Shown here one piece after another: positions 1 to 9,600 of a stretch of DNA of 64,000 nucleotides. Made by a program: the position numbers and the translations under genes. Position 1 is the first letter of the stretch, and every line of letters begins with the position of its first letter. Source of the DNA: Gammaproteobacteria bacterium (GTDB lineage Bacteria; Pseudomonadota; Gammaproteobacteria; JAPPPA01); NCBI GenBank assembly GCA_030425645.1, contig JAUHZK010000010.1, positions 1 through 64,000 of the forward strand. The letters run 5' to 3'. The notes under the pieces were generated by a model that saw only the letters and a list, made by a program, of their open reading frames with translations, did not search any database and had not been told where the DNA came from.

Positions 1-5
1 TAACC

Positions 6-365
6 CTAAACGGCGTCATACTTATAATGATCGCGTTGCGCCAAACGTAATCGATCAACAGTATTTTTTAAAGCAGGAAAGTGTCTAGGAACCCTAGGCC
101 TTACCAAACTTGTCAGTACCCGAATGGTAATGGAAATTGTGTTTATTGCTGCGTATCGCTCAATAGGATGTTTGGCGATATGACACTGGCTGAGAAATTT
201 AAAGTAGTGCTGAATCAAAATGGCAAACTTCAATGTCCTAATTCCAATTAGACAGTTTCTTATCAAGCTGTCTGGAGTTCTAGTGGCGTACCAACCTTTC
301 CCCTGCATTAGTATCAATCCAGTTTTTACCTTTTTAGCGAACAATTGAACTCTATTGATATTCAT
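6..365 (-). CDS. Unrecognised open frame, 119 residues, doubtful
   Basis: I do not recognise this protein. It is basic, rich in Ile, Arg and His, with no clear membrane segment, signal peptide or catalytic motif. The ATG at 363-365 has no good Shine-Dalgarno sequence upstream, and the frame diverges from the lipid cassette that starts at 464. The stop is a TAG at 6-8. It may be a real small gene, a decayed remnant or chance coding. The remaining bases up to 463 are the leader of the next gene and hold only a short inverted repeat (ACCCT/AGGGT, 381-392). I see nothing else in the first 460 bases. Confidence 0.25.
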   Translation of the reverse strand: MNINRVQLFAKKVKTGLILMQGKGWYATRTPDSLIRNCLIGIRTLKFAILIQHYFKFLSQCHIAKHPIERYAAINTISITIRVLTSLVRPRVPRHFPALKNTVDRLRLAQRDHYKYDAV

Positions 366-463
366 TTGTCCGAATCATCAACCCTACAGGGTGGGTAAAC
401 CGCGCTATAACGTAGGCTAAAGCTGCTAAACGATGCGGTAATAATTAAATATTGGGAGATACC

Positions 464-2257
464 ATGACCTCACGGTTTGCCAAGGAAGACGCAAATTTAG
501 TCTTTCCACCACGTTTTATTTCATCGCCTGCTGATAAAGAAAACTTAGATGTTTGGGGTTTTACAGATTCAGGGTTTGAAGTCATGCCAGATGGTAACGT
601 CCACATCAAAGGTGAACGCTACGCGGCAGGCGGTGACGTTTTAGATAAGCTTTTGCCCTGGGTAAGGGATGTAATGGAAGTAGATATTCGCGGCGATTTG
701 CAAAATCCGCCAAATTACCCTCCAACCATTCCAGACCCTATAAAAAACCCTTCGCTTATAAAAGCATTAACAAAGTTTCTGAGCTCAGAACAGCTCTGTA
801 GCGATTCAGAAGTTCGCCTGCGCCATGGGCACGGCCATACCCAAGAAGATATGTATAGCATCAAGTATGGGGAAGTTAAACGGATTCCAGACTTAGTGGT
901 ATATCCAGATAACGAGGAAGATGTGGCGGCTATTGTGAAAGCCGTTGGTGAAAATGATGCTTGCTTGATCCCTTACGGTGGAGGCACTAACGTAACCGCG
1001 GCGTTGCAATGCCCAGAAGACGAGAAACGCTGCATCGTGTCAGTAGATATGAAGGGCCTTAATCGCATCCATTGGATAGACACCGACAACCACATGGCCT
1101 GTATTGAGGCCGGCGCCGTTGGCAGGAATATCTTTTCCCAGCTTAAAGAATATGGTTTTACCATTGGTCACGAACCCGACAGTGTCGAATTTTCAACCTT
1201 AGGCGGTTGGGTGGCGACGAATGCCAGCGGTATGAAGAAAAATCGTTACGGCAATATTGAAGATATTGTTTTAGATTTTAATGTGGTGACTGCAGACGGC
1301 ATCATCGAACGGCATGACCTAAACCCACGCGAATCAATCGGCTCAGACCCACGTACTTGGTTGTTTGGCTCTGAGGGCAATTTTGGCATTGTGACCAGCG
1401 TCGTTGTAAAACTATTTCCGTTGCCGGAATCTGAAGTGCATGGCTCTGTGTTGTTTCCAGATTTTGACGCGGGCTACCGGTTTATGAAAGAGATCACGCG
1501 TGCTGGCGTTATCCCGGCCAGTGTGCGCCTTGTTGATAATTTGCAGTTCCAGCTTAGCCAAGCCTTAAAGCCTACAAAAACCGGATTACCCGCCCTAAAA
1601 AGCCAAGCTGAAAAGCTTTTGGTAACTAAAGCTTTAGGCTTCAATCCACAAAAAATGTGTGCTTGTACGTTGGTTTTTGAGGGCAGCAGATCAGAAACAG
1701 AAGCGCAGCAAAAGTCACTTTACCAAATAGCGAAAAAACACGGCGGCATGAAGGCCGGTGCAGAGAACGGTAAGCGTGGATATCAATTAACGTTTGCGAT
1801 TGCCTATATCCGCGACTTCATTATGAACCATTATCTTATAGCTGAATCGTTCGAAACCTCGGTTCCTTGGAGCAAATTACCTAACTTGGTAGCGAGCGTT
1901 AAACAGCGCTTACATGATGAGTGCGCAGCGCGCGGTATTCCAGGCAAACCTTTTGTTACTGCTCGCATCACACAAGTCTACCCAACAGGCGCGGCGGTAT
2001 ATTTTTACTTTGCGTTTTATTACAAAGGTATAGAAAACCCCTCAGCGCTTTATGCGGAAATTGAGCACGCCGCCCGCGAGGAAATCTTGTCCTGTGGCGG
2101 ATCGTTGTCGCATCACCATGGAATTGGCAAATTACGCGAATCTTTTTTGCCGCAAATATTGTCACCCACTGCATTACAGTGGAAACGAAAGTTCAAAGAC
2201 ACAATAGATCCTAAGCACGTATTTGCCGTAGGTAATCAGGCATTGCGAGATCAATAA
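464..2257 (+). CDS. Alkyldihydroxyacetonephosphate synthase-like FAD enzyme
   Basis: This is a 597-residue protein of the VAO/PCMH flavoprotein fold and closely resembles animal AGPS. That enzyme replaces the acyl chain of acyl-DHAP by a fatty alcohol and so forms the ether bond of ether lipids. Visible features are the FAD pyrophosphate loop PYGGGTNV (about residue 170), the long conserved stretch beginning GHEPDSVEFSTLGGW (about 235), the Tyr-rich YFYFAFYY region and, near the C terminus, SHHHGIGKLR, which holds the catalytic histidines of AGPS. Length matches the AGPS core without a peroxisomal leader. A TTG at 452 is in frame, but GGGAG at 454-458 sits five bases before ATG 464, so I use 464. 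The stop overlaps the next start by one base, so it is co-translated with an acyltransferase of the same pathway. Other VAO-family oxidases are less likely. Substrate use in this organism is inferred. Confidence 0.85.
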   Translation: MTSRFAKEDANLVFPPRFISSPADKENLDVWGFTDSGFEVMPDGNVHIKGERYAAGGDVLDKLLPWVRDVMEVDIRGDLQNPPNYPPTIPDPIKNPSLIKALTKFLSSEQLCSDSEVRLRHGHGHTQEDMYSIKYGEVKRIPDLVVYPDNEEDVAAIVKAVGENDACLIPYGGGTNVTAALQCPEDEKRCIVSVDMKGLNRIHWIDTDNHMACIEAGAVGRNIFSQLKEYGFTIGHEPDSVEFSTLGGWVATNASGMKKNRYGNIEDIVLDFNVVTADGIIERHDLNPRESIGSDPRTWLFGSEGNFGIVTSVVVKLFPLPESEVHGSVLFPDFDAGYRFMKEITRAGVIPASVRLVDNLQFQLSQALKPTKTGLPALKSQAEKLLVTKALGFNPQKMCACTLVFEGSRSETEAQQKSLYQIAKKHGGMKAGAENGKRGYQLTFAIAYIRDFIMNHYLIAESFETSVPWSKLPNLVASVKQRLHDECAARGIPGKPFVTARITQVYPTGAAVYFYFAFYYKGIENPSALYAEIEHAAREEILSCGGSLSHHHGIGKLRESFLPQILSPTALQWKRKFKDTIDPKHVFAVGNQALRDQ

Positions 2258-3699
2258 TGTTCGCAAAAAGCCAAACAATATTGATCTCGCAAGGAGAGGC
2301 TTGTATCGCCGGCGCACAGAGCCAAGAACAGTCGGCAGATTTAGCTTGGGTGCTTAAGCAATCAGGTACAAATCCTGCAGTCAAACTGATGGCTTATTCT
2401 CTGCGGAAAATTTTTCGTGGTTCGTTAGATGGATTAACTGTAGACGTTGCTTCTTTCAAGCAGGCGCTTGCCGCGGCGCCGCGAGATGTGCCGCGTGTGC
2501 TTATACCGATCCATCGCAGCTATTTTGATTTCTTAGCCGCTGGGTATTTGCTTTTCGCGCGGCAAGATCTGGATATTCCGCTACCGCATATCGCGGCGGC
2601 CGAAGAGTTCGGGCAAGTGCCTTTCATTGGTCCGCTGTTGGCTCGGTGCGGGGCCTTTTTTATTAGGCGTGGTCAGGGCAAAGAAGACGTTGAGTTAACC
2701 AGCCAGATTGAAGATTTAGTAAGAAAGCGCGAGACCTTCGAGTTTTTTATCGAAGGCACACGCAGCCGGTCACGTCAGTTTCTAGCACCAAAACGTGGTT
2801 TGCTGCGTTGTTTGCAAGGAACCGGCGAGCGGTTTGCATTATTTCCTATTGCCATTACGTACGACAGGGTTGCTGACGAACAAAGTTTTGTAACCGAGCT
2901 AAGCGGCCAAGCAAAACCCAAAATGACATTGGGCAAATTGTTTTCTTGGTATCGACGGATGCGCCGGGGAGAAGTGAATTTGGGCCGAATGCATATTAGC
3001 TGTGCGCCACCGATTATCTTGGCACCAGATTCGGATATTTACTCACTGGCCCACAGTGTTAACATGGCTTTGCAAAAACATACTGCTACCACCGATTATC
3101 ACCTGCAAGTGTTTTGTAATCATCACGCAAATTTAGGCATTAGTGTTGAATGGTTGGCACGAAACATTAGTCTCCGGGGCGGTAAACTGTTGAGCAGTAG
3201 TCTCGACGCTAATCTTGAAAGCAATGATGTCGATGCGATTATTGAGCGTAGCTTTCAATATCAGTGGTTGCATTTGTTTGTAGATGAAGCAGTACAGCGT
3301 TGGCCTAGTAACAAGGCTTTAAGTGATTATGCGTCGCGTGTCAGATATTTCCAGCCTCCGAGTATTGCAAGCTCAGCTTCACAAGATCCCCTTTTACAGT
3401 CGTTATTGACTTGTCTCTTTGTGCCAGTAGCAAACAATTATGCGCTAACGGCGTTAACCTTGGCCGCCATGCCATCAGAGCAGCGCTTTACGAAAAACGA
3501 GCTTATACAAAGCGCGCAGGTGCTGGCTACCAAAATGGCCATCATCGCCGATGTGCCTGTAATCGAAAACGCGATTAGCGCCTTGCTGGATAATCAAATG
3601 TTAAACAAAACCCTTAATCAGCAGCTGCAAAGAAACGCCAAAGAATCAGAGCTGAAACATTATGCCGAAGCATGCCAAATTGCGATTGACGATAAATAG
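2257..3699 (+). CDS. DHAP/glycerol-3-phosphate O-acyltransferase (GNPAT/PlsB type)
   Basis: This is a 480-residue acyltransferase of the PlsB/GNPAT family. The four acyltransferase blocks are visible in order: HRSYFD (H-X4-D, residues 86-91), GAFFIRR (132-138), FFIEGTRSRS (163-172) and FPIAITYDR (196-204). The EGTRSRS form and the downstream helical region are more like animal DHAP acyltransferase than like Escherichia coli PlsB, which is about 800 residues long. It would acylate DHAP (or glycerol 3-phosphate) at sn-1, making the substrate of the AGPS-like enzyme. The ATG overlaps the preceding TAA by one base (TAATG), which implies translational coupling. No transmembrane helices are obvious, so it is probably membrane-associated. 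DHAP over G3P specificity is inferred from the neighbour. Confidence 0.85.
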   Translation: MFAKSQTILISQGEACIAGAQSQEQSADLAWVLKQSGTNPAVKLMAYSLRKIFRGSLDGLTVDVASFKQALAAAPRDVPRVLIPIHRSYFDFLAAGYLLFARQDLDIPLPHIAAAEEFGQVPFIGPLLARCGAFFIRRGQGKEDVELTSQIEDLVRKRETFEFFIEGTRSRSRQFLAPKRGLLRCLQGTGERFALFPIAITYDRVADEQSFVTELSGQAKPKMTLGKLFSWYRRMRRGEVNLGRMHISCAPPIILAPDSDIYSLAHSVNMALQKHTATTDYHLQVFCNHHANLGISVEWLARNISLRGGKLLSSSLDANLESNDVDAIIERSFQYQWLHLFVDEAVQRWPSNKALSDYASRVRYFQPPSIASSASQDPLLQSLLTCLFVPVANNYALTALTLAAMPSEQRFTKNELIQSAQVLATKMAIIADVPVIENAISALLDNQMLNKTLNQQLQRNAKESELKHYAEACQIAIDDK

Positions 3700-3751
3700 C
3701 AACTCGTCACTAACGGATCATTAAACCTAAACACCCTACACTCGATAATAA

Positions 3752-4780
3752 ATGAAAACAGTACTTGTAACCGGCGGCAGTGGTTTTGTTGGCCGACATT
3801 TAATTGATGGCTTAGAAGCCGACCCTAGCGTTGACCAAATTGTGGTGTTGATACGTAACCCAGTAGCCTGGTCTGATTTGCCTTGGGCCAAACATTATAA
3901 GAAGGTAAAGCTATTAGAGGGCGGGCTGCATGACTTGACCCAGTGGGAGTCAAGCCCACTTATTAGGAAACTTAATGGTGTCTTTCATTTGGCCGCAATG
4001 GTCGCCCACAATCGTCGAGAACGCGAGGCTGTTTTTAGAACCAATGTTGATGGCAGTATTAGCATGGCCAAGCTTGCACAACGCAAAGCTTGCCGCATGG
4101 TGTACGTTTCAACGTCCGGCACAGTGGGGTGTTTCAAAGATGCCAATAAGAAAGCCGACGAGCATGCTAAATATGTGCACGATACTGTAGGCCGCTGGCC
4201 TTACTACGCCTCCAAAATTAAGGCAGAACAGCAACTACTTGAGATGTCTAAAAATGGCTTGGATTTGGTGATTATACGCCCGCCAATTATGTTGGGCCCT
4301 GGTGATCACCGATATCGTTCTACAGGGTTACTTCTTAAGTTTCTTAATCGAAAGCTCCCGATGGTTATTCGTGGGGGGTTCCCGATGGTAGATGTACGCG
4401 ATGCAGCCGCAGCAATTCAGAAAGCCATGAATTTGGCTGCACCCCAAAATATCTATCACTTACCGGGTGAGCAACCGAGTATTGATGAGCTATTTTCGAT
4501 GTTAGAACAGATTTCCGGCGTGCCTGCTCCCACTTTGCATTTGCCAGAGAAAGTAGTGCTGGCGATCGCCCGCTTTGACGAATGGCTTGGGATGAAGTTG
4601 CGCGGCGAGCCACTGGCTCTGGTTCCAGACCCAGTAGTGATTGAGATGGGTACCTCTTATTGGGGATTAAGCAGCCTATTTGCAGCCGAAGACTTAGATT
4701 TTAAACCGCGTAGTGCCAGAACAACCTTGATTGATACTGTGGCATGGCTGCGAGAACATCCGCCCTCCGAAGACCACTAG
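3752..4780 (+). CDS. Extended SDR NAD(P)-dependent reductase/epimerase
   Basis: This is a 342-residue extended short-chain dehydrogenase with the Rossmann motif VTGGSGFVG (residues 6-14) and the catalytic Y151-x-x-x-K155 (YYASK). The family includes 3-beta-hydroxysteroid dehydrogenase, dihydroflavonol reductase and HpnA-like proteins, so the substrate cannot be read from sequence. It follows the acyltransferase by 52 bases on the same strand. By position it could be the keto-reductase that turns alkyl-DHAP into alkyl-glycerol-3-phosphate, or a reductase that supplies fatty alcohol; both are inferences. The ATG has no strong ribosome-binding site. Confidence 0.75.
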   Translation: MKTVLVTGGSGFVGRHLIDGLEADPSVDQIVVLIRNPVAWSDLPWAKHYKKVKLLEGGLHDLTQWESSPLIRKLNGVFHLAAMVAHNRREREAVFRTNVDGSISMAKLAQRKACRMVYVSTSGTVGCFKDANKKADEHAKYVHDTVGRWPYYASKIKAEQQLLEMSKNGLDLVIIRPPIMLGPGDHRYRSTGLLLKFLNRKLPMVIRGGFPMVDVRDAAAAIQKAMNLAAPQNIYHLPGEQPSIDELFSMLEQISGVPAPTLHLPEKVVLAIARFDEWLGMKLRGEPLALVPDPVVIEMGTSYWGLSSLFAAEDLDFKPRSARTTLIDTVAWLREHPPSEDH

Positions 4781-4782
4781 CC

Positions 4783-4860
4783 TAGATGCAAGTCCACTTA
4801 CTAAACAGCACTTTGTTAGTGGACAAGAAATAGCAGGCGTCAGCGGACTTTCTGCATCTA
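4783..4860. terminator. Nested inverted repeats between convergent genes
   Basis: An outer repeat pairs TAGATGCAAGTCC (4783-4795) with GGACT-TTC-TGCATCTA (4845-4860), a 13-base-pair stem with a three-base bulge. It encloses an inner hairpin GTCCACT (4792-4798) / AGTGGAC (4818-4824), which competes for the same bases. The element fills the 77 bases between the SDR stop and the P460 stop, and its right arm includes the P460 stop codon. No T-run follows, so a role as a bidirectional terminator or mRNA 3'-end stabiliser is inferred from position. Confidence 0.4.
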
Positions 4861-5370
4861 ATAGTCAGAACCCGCTTGAGTATCAAAATATTTGCTGTAG
4901 TGGAATATGTAGTCCGTATCAACGAGTGGCACATGACAACCACGGCATGACTCGTAATCAACACTTAAAGCATTGCCGCTTGCGTCAAAAGCACTATATG
5001 CCCAGTCACCGGTCTTGATGGTCGCACTCTGACCGTTTCCCTGATCTTTAGACATCACAAATACTTTGGCCAAGGCCGCTTTGACTATTCCGCCATCCCC
5101 ATTTTTCTCCGCGTTATAAATTTCCATCACGAATTTTGTGCCATTCGCAAAAGCCTTCCCTGCAACCGTTTCAGCTCCCGCGTTGTTGATGTAAATATCA
5201 CGAATGTGGCCACTGCTTTTTTCAATGCCAGAAACAAATACTGGCCAGCTTTTGTAATCACTCGGTAACGGAATTTCCCCATCATTGTAGCTAGTGCTTA
5301 CCGCGTCGTTACTACTACAGCCGGAAATTATTCCCATTCCAAGCAACGCTGTGATAATGATAGTGCGCAT
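4858..5370 (-). CDS. Cytochrome P460 family haem lipoprotein
   Basis: This is a 170-residue exported haem protein. The N terminus is a lipoprotein signal ending in a lipobox (IISGC), so the mature protein should be anchored by its Cys to the outer or inner membrane facing the periplasm. A single c-type haem motif CRGCH lies about 25 residues from the C terminus, as in the cytochrome P460/cytochrome c'-beta family. Members bind NO or oxidise hydroxylamine; which activity applies here cannot be told from the sequence. The start ATG at 5368-5370 has GGAGAG about five bases upstream, and I prefer it to an in-frame start 18 codons earlier that would spoil the signal peptide. The 233 bases upstream hold no gene I can see. 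Confidence 0.8.
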   Translation of the reverse strand: MRTIIITALLGMGIISGCSSNDAVSTSYNDGEIPLPSDYKSWPVFVSGIEKSSGHIRDIYINNAGAETVAGKAFANGTKFVMEIYNAEKNGDGGIVKAALAKVFVMSKDQGNGQSATIKTGDWAYSAFDASGNALSVDYESCRGCHVPLVDTDYIFHYSKYFDTQAGSDY

Positions 5371-5603
5371 ATTAACTCTCCACCCTAGTTTTACCGATGT
5401 AGTGACCAATCTGTATGTCGCCAAATCAGACTGATCATTTTTTGGAATAAACCTACCGATACCTTACAACATAACATGTGACATATTAATGAATATCCGA
5501 CACGCCACTAGCACCTGCGAAACTATTCCCAGAAAAAACCAGAAGAGCAGCTAGGAACCAGAATTTAATACGGTGAGGCATGTGGACTAGGCCGTTAGCT
5601 ACA

Positions 5604-6404
5604 TTAAGACTTTGCAATCAGTGGCTGAAGGTTAGCGCCAAACCAGCTGCCCATAATTTTGATTCCATCCATACCAGGCAGCTGACCAATTTTCTGATCC
5701 ACTTCCTCTATTAATTCATCTTTATAATCATCGCCGAATAAACCAGAGAAAAGTCGGGCAACTTCTTCGTTTGTCTTTACACCTGCCCCAACTGGACTCC
5801 AAAAACGCTCAAGCATAAAACGTACAAGTTTGCGATGACTTGGGTTCTCTTCTAGTCGCTTCTTAGCATTGTTGTAGTACCAAGAAAAATGCACCCGCTC
5901 TTGCTTCATGATTCTTTTGCAGATTTCATCTAGAACAGGATTGCTGGTGGTATCACGAATACGTTGATAACCAGAATGTGTTGTAAATTCCTGAACCGCA
6001 CCCCACGTCATATATAAGGTAACGAAGCGCTCATTCAGTAGACGAGAAACTTTACTGGTCAACCAAGCTAGAAACTTCTCTTTGAAGGTTGCTCTACGCC
6101 GGACTTCGGCAATACGATTCGGCTCAAGGCGAGTGCCACAAACCTCCAGCACTTTGGACAATGCTTCGCCATGGAAGTACTCCTCGTAGTTCCATGCAGA
6201 TAAAAAACCGATAACTTCAGGATCGTCCACAGCGGTGGTGTGAAGGATGTCCCGCATATACATAATTGTTTGCCCTTCGATATCGGTAAAGTAGGTAAGA
6301 ACAAACTCCTCCTCGTTCGTCAGCCCGGCGTTAGCTGCGACATCCCAGTCAATACCACCTAAATCGAGTTTGCTAGAGATTTCGAGTACGCGTTGAGTTT
6401 TCAT
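5604..6404 (-). CDS. Ferritin-like di-iron protein, acyl-desaturase-like
   Basis: This is a 266-residue helical protein with the two E...ExxH halves of a ferritin-superfamily di-iron site: E43 in DIEGQ, E75 and H78 in EEYFH, E139 in QEFTT, and E169 and H172 in QERVH. Spacing fits soluble acyl-ACP desaturase (DesA/FA_desaturase_2) relatives rather than ferritins. It would use O2 and an electron donor to desaturate or hydroxylate an acyl chain in the cytoplasm. ATG 6404 has AGGTG six bases before it and is preferred to a GTG three codons earlier. It stands alone, with 228 bases of unassigned DNA on its upstream side. A link to the ether-lipid cassette on the opposite strand is only positional. 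Confidence 0.7.
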   Translation of the reverse strand: MKTQRVLEISSKLDLGGIDWDVAANAGLTNEEEFVLTYFTDIEGQTIMYMRDILHTTAVDDPEVIGFLSAWNYEEYFHGEALSKVLEVCGTRLEPNRIAEVRRRATFKEKFLAWLTSKVSRLLNERFVTLYMTWGAVQEFTTHSGYQRIRDTTSNPVLDEICKRIMKQERVHFSWYYNNAKKRLEENPSHRKLVRFMLERFWSPVGAGVKTNEEVARLFSGLFGDDYKDELIEEVDQKIGQLPGMDGIKIMGSWFGANLQPLIAKS

Positions 6405-6558
6405 TTGATTCACCTAGTTGGATTGAATGGTGTAATCAAACCATGCCCCAGCATGGCCAACAAACCATTTTTGAATATCAAGACTGGGACATAGTAAATA
6501 CTAACTAGTTTCGGACCGTCGCCAAAAAGATAACAGTAAGAAGGCCAAACCAAATCAG

Positions 6559-6573
6559 ATAGCAGGGCTTACC
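6559..6573 (-). repeat. Possible left copy of a short direct repeat flanking the recombinase module
   Basis: On the minus strand, GTAAGCCCTGCTATC here resembles GTAAAGCCCTGATACA at 12824-12839, in the same orientation. About 12 positions match with one indel. The two copies bracket the two-gene recombinase module at a distance of about 6.27 kb, as attachment-site repeats would. The match is short enough to arise by chance, so the call is weak. The rest of the gap 6405-6632 has no gene I can support. Confidence 0.2.
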
Positions 6574-6632
6574 CCCCGATTGACTGGACCAAGGCATGGC
6601 AGTAAATAAGGATAAAAAGCCAATCACTCCTA

Positions 6633-9600
6633 CTAGGTAATCACCATTAACCAAGTCATCACCCAACGAATAGCCCCAGAGCACCGGGTGATTGTCTGCC
6701 CGGTATCTCCAATAATTGAGAAGCGTCCGTAGTGCTCTATAAAAGCCTCTGAATTAGAAGCAACCTTTTTACGCGGCGGCATCTGGTTTTCCAAATACGG
6801 TTTAACAAAATCTGTTTCTGGCAACGCAGCCCAAAGCTCAAGTTGTTCTTCATCTAGACGAACTCGAGCCAGTTTACTTTGTGCTTGCATCTTCCATGTC
6901 GTTAGCAACCAACTAAGTTGCTCGGGATTAGCTTGTCGCAAGGCTTCTAGATAATCACAAAACAAAGCCGCTGCGACCGTTGGCGAGCGAGCCGGCAGTG
7001 GTTTAGGCACCAATACGCCATCGCATTCCACCAGTGAGTGCCGAGGCACATCACTGCCCTTCTTGGCGGTTTTCAATTTTGAAAGGGCAATTAGTTCTTC
7101 TCGTATCTGTTCTAGGTTCTCACCAGTTTCGTTTGGCACATGTCCCGTTAAGAGAGCCTGCAAATGCTCAAAACGCTCGAAGTAAATTTCTCGTGAGGCT
7201 CCCTCAAGTAACTCACCCGCAGCAGCCTTCTGGACCTTAAAACCAGAAAAGCCATGATCCAAAGTTTCCGTATCCGAGTCGACTAGCTCCTTCAATACAT
7301 TATGAATGTGCGCTTGTTGATCCTTCGTTTCAAAATCAGCAGTGTTCTCTCGCCACACCCTCTGCCGTCGGCGCATCGTTGCAGGGCTTTTGATGCGATA
7401 TTCAAATGCACGATCAAAGTCGATCGCAGGCAGGGTGTGTAGGTATGCCAACTGAGCAATACCAACAGTGTGGATGTAATAGCGCAATGTAGTGGTTGGG
7501 TGCGAATGACCCAACATAGCAGAAATGGCTTGAACTCCGTGCCCACTAAACCCCTCGTTCCCTAATAAGACGCCTAAACGCCCTCTCGGAATTAATAATT
7601 GCTGCAACCAAGGGATGTGGTCCTGTATCGAATTAAAGTCTACAGCGGGCTGCAAAACCGATAACAGTAGCTGACTAGCAACGGTGTGTCGCAATATATG
7701 TAAGTGAGAGTTTGGATCTCCAGTAACTGCCTGAATCAGCTTATTGAGTGGATCAAAAAACTGGCTTCCATCAACCCACCGGTCAGGTGAGACTAATTGG
7801 TTAGGACGGTTAGTGTCATTTTCGCTTAACCATTTAGTGAAATTCTTGTCCGCATATCCAACCGGAAGATTGCGACGGGAGCTGTTCGTTTTTAGCGTAT
7901 GGTCATCGTAAGGCTGTACGCGCATCAGGTTTTTTTGCACGTCTAGCAACCGCAAGTTAATGGCCTCGGTACGCCGAAGACCATAAGTGCCGACCATGCG
8001 CATCACACCGACTGCAGATGCCCTTGCATCCTCAGATCCAATGCCGCTCAACGCAGACCCGAGCGCTTCAATTACCTGCCGTTGGTGTGCCGGCAAAACA
8101 AGCGTGCTCAGCACCCCCTGCAATTGGCCGGGCTCAATATCCCCTACTTTTATTCCGAGCTGTGACAGCTTGTTAACGGTGCCGCGCTGACGCAGACATT
8201 TCCTAAGCAGCCCAAATGCCTCGGCCGTGCTGACATTTGAGTGATGATCCACGAACCCATCATGGATTTGGCTAAGCAAGGACTCGTCAATAACAAAACC
8301 ACGGTTTGGCTCAGAGCAAAAGCCAAACAAACTGTAACCAACCACTTCAATCAACTTTTTATAGCGCTGCTTCTCCGCTTCGGGTAATTTGTTTTTAACA
8401 AGCTTAAGTTCTTTTTGGTGTAACCACGTCGCGAAATACCCGAGCAGTCGGTTCCGATAACCTTTCTCGGTCAGCTTGTTTATTCTTTTGATTCGCGTAC
8501 TTGGGTCAGGCGAGCGAATAGCAGCCACTTCGCGAACAGGGTTCGCGTTTCTAGGCAAATCTTGTGATGGCAGTTCAGAGGGTTCTGGCCTGAATGATTG
8601 CTCCAAACTATCATTTTCCACGGAGGCGACACGCGACTCTTGTGCTACTGGCAGCCCTAACAAGTGCCTTAATTCGTTCTCGGGTAAATCGTGTGTCTCA
8701 AACTCACCCGCAGCATAGGCGGCTAGCAACGGCGCGCCATTAAGCAAATGATATTGCTGAGATGCCTGCAAAAGCGTCGTTAGCAACTTTGTTCCAGCCA
8801 CGTCAGCCAATTCTTTGAGGTAGGCGGCTAACAACCGCTGACATTTAGCTCGGCGCTGTTGCGGATTTAATTCGACAAGAGGTTGTAGCAAGTCACTAAT
8901 TCGCTCTCGCTCAGCCGCCAGATAAATCGCACTGTAGGGCTCCAGAAAAATGAGTCGGTCCATCTTCGCCCCATTACGCCGACAACGAATCATCGCTGGG
9001 ACATATCGCAGACCTGCCGTGGCTCTTATTCCATGCTGGAGGAAGCCTTCGATAAATTGGTTGACCACCGGCCAGGTACTCAGTCCTTGTCGCCACATCA
9101 ATATCATAAAGAAACGAGCGAGCTGATGTTTATCACTATCCGGCGGTGGCAAGTGCGAAAGTTCTTTATTAAAGGCCGGCAATACATGCCGCTCTAAATA
9201 GGCCAAATTAACGATGGCATTACGCTTAATAAGCCAATCTTTTTGAAACTGCCTTCTAGGCTTATTGACGTATATCGGTACTTTCCACTCGCGTCGAGCG
9301 TAGTCGCAGCAGTCCTTAGCAATTTGGATTTCCGTTTTAATGTCTTTGCCGCATGCCTTAGCAACCTTCAATATCAAACTCATCACAGCGGCAGGGACTT
9401 TCTCAGTCGTGCCGCAAACCGCCTTATAAAGTTCTTCGGCATGCTCTTGAAAGGCTTCTTCAATTTGCTGCTTTTTAAGTACTGCCTTTGAGTCTTCCTT
9501 AACAGGCGATTTCTCGAGCGTCGAGGAGACAGGCACGAGCGTCAAAGGAATAGGCCAGGCGATTGCCGGCTTAGCAATCTTAGGATGAGTAATCACCCAA

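Noticed and set aside
452-463. TTG start for the AGPS-like protein
   Set aside because: The ribosome-binding GGGAG overlaps this start and fits the ATG at 464.
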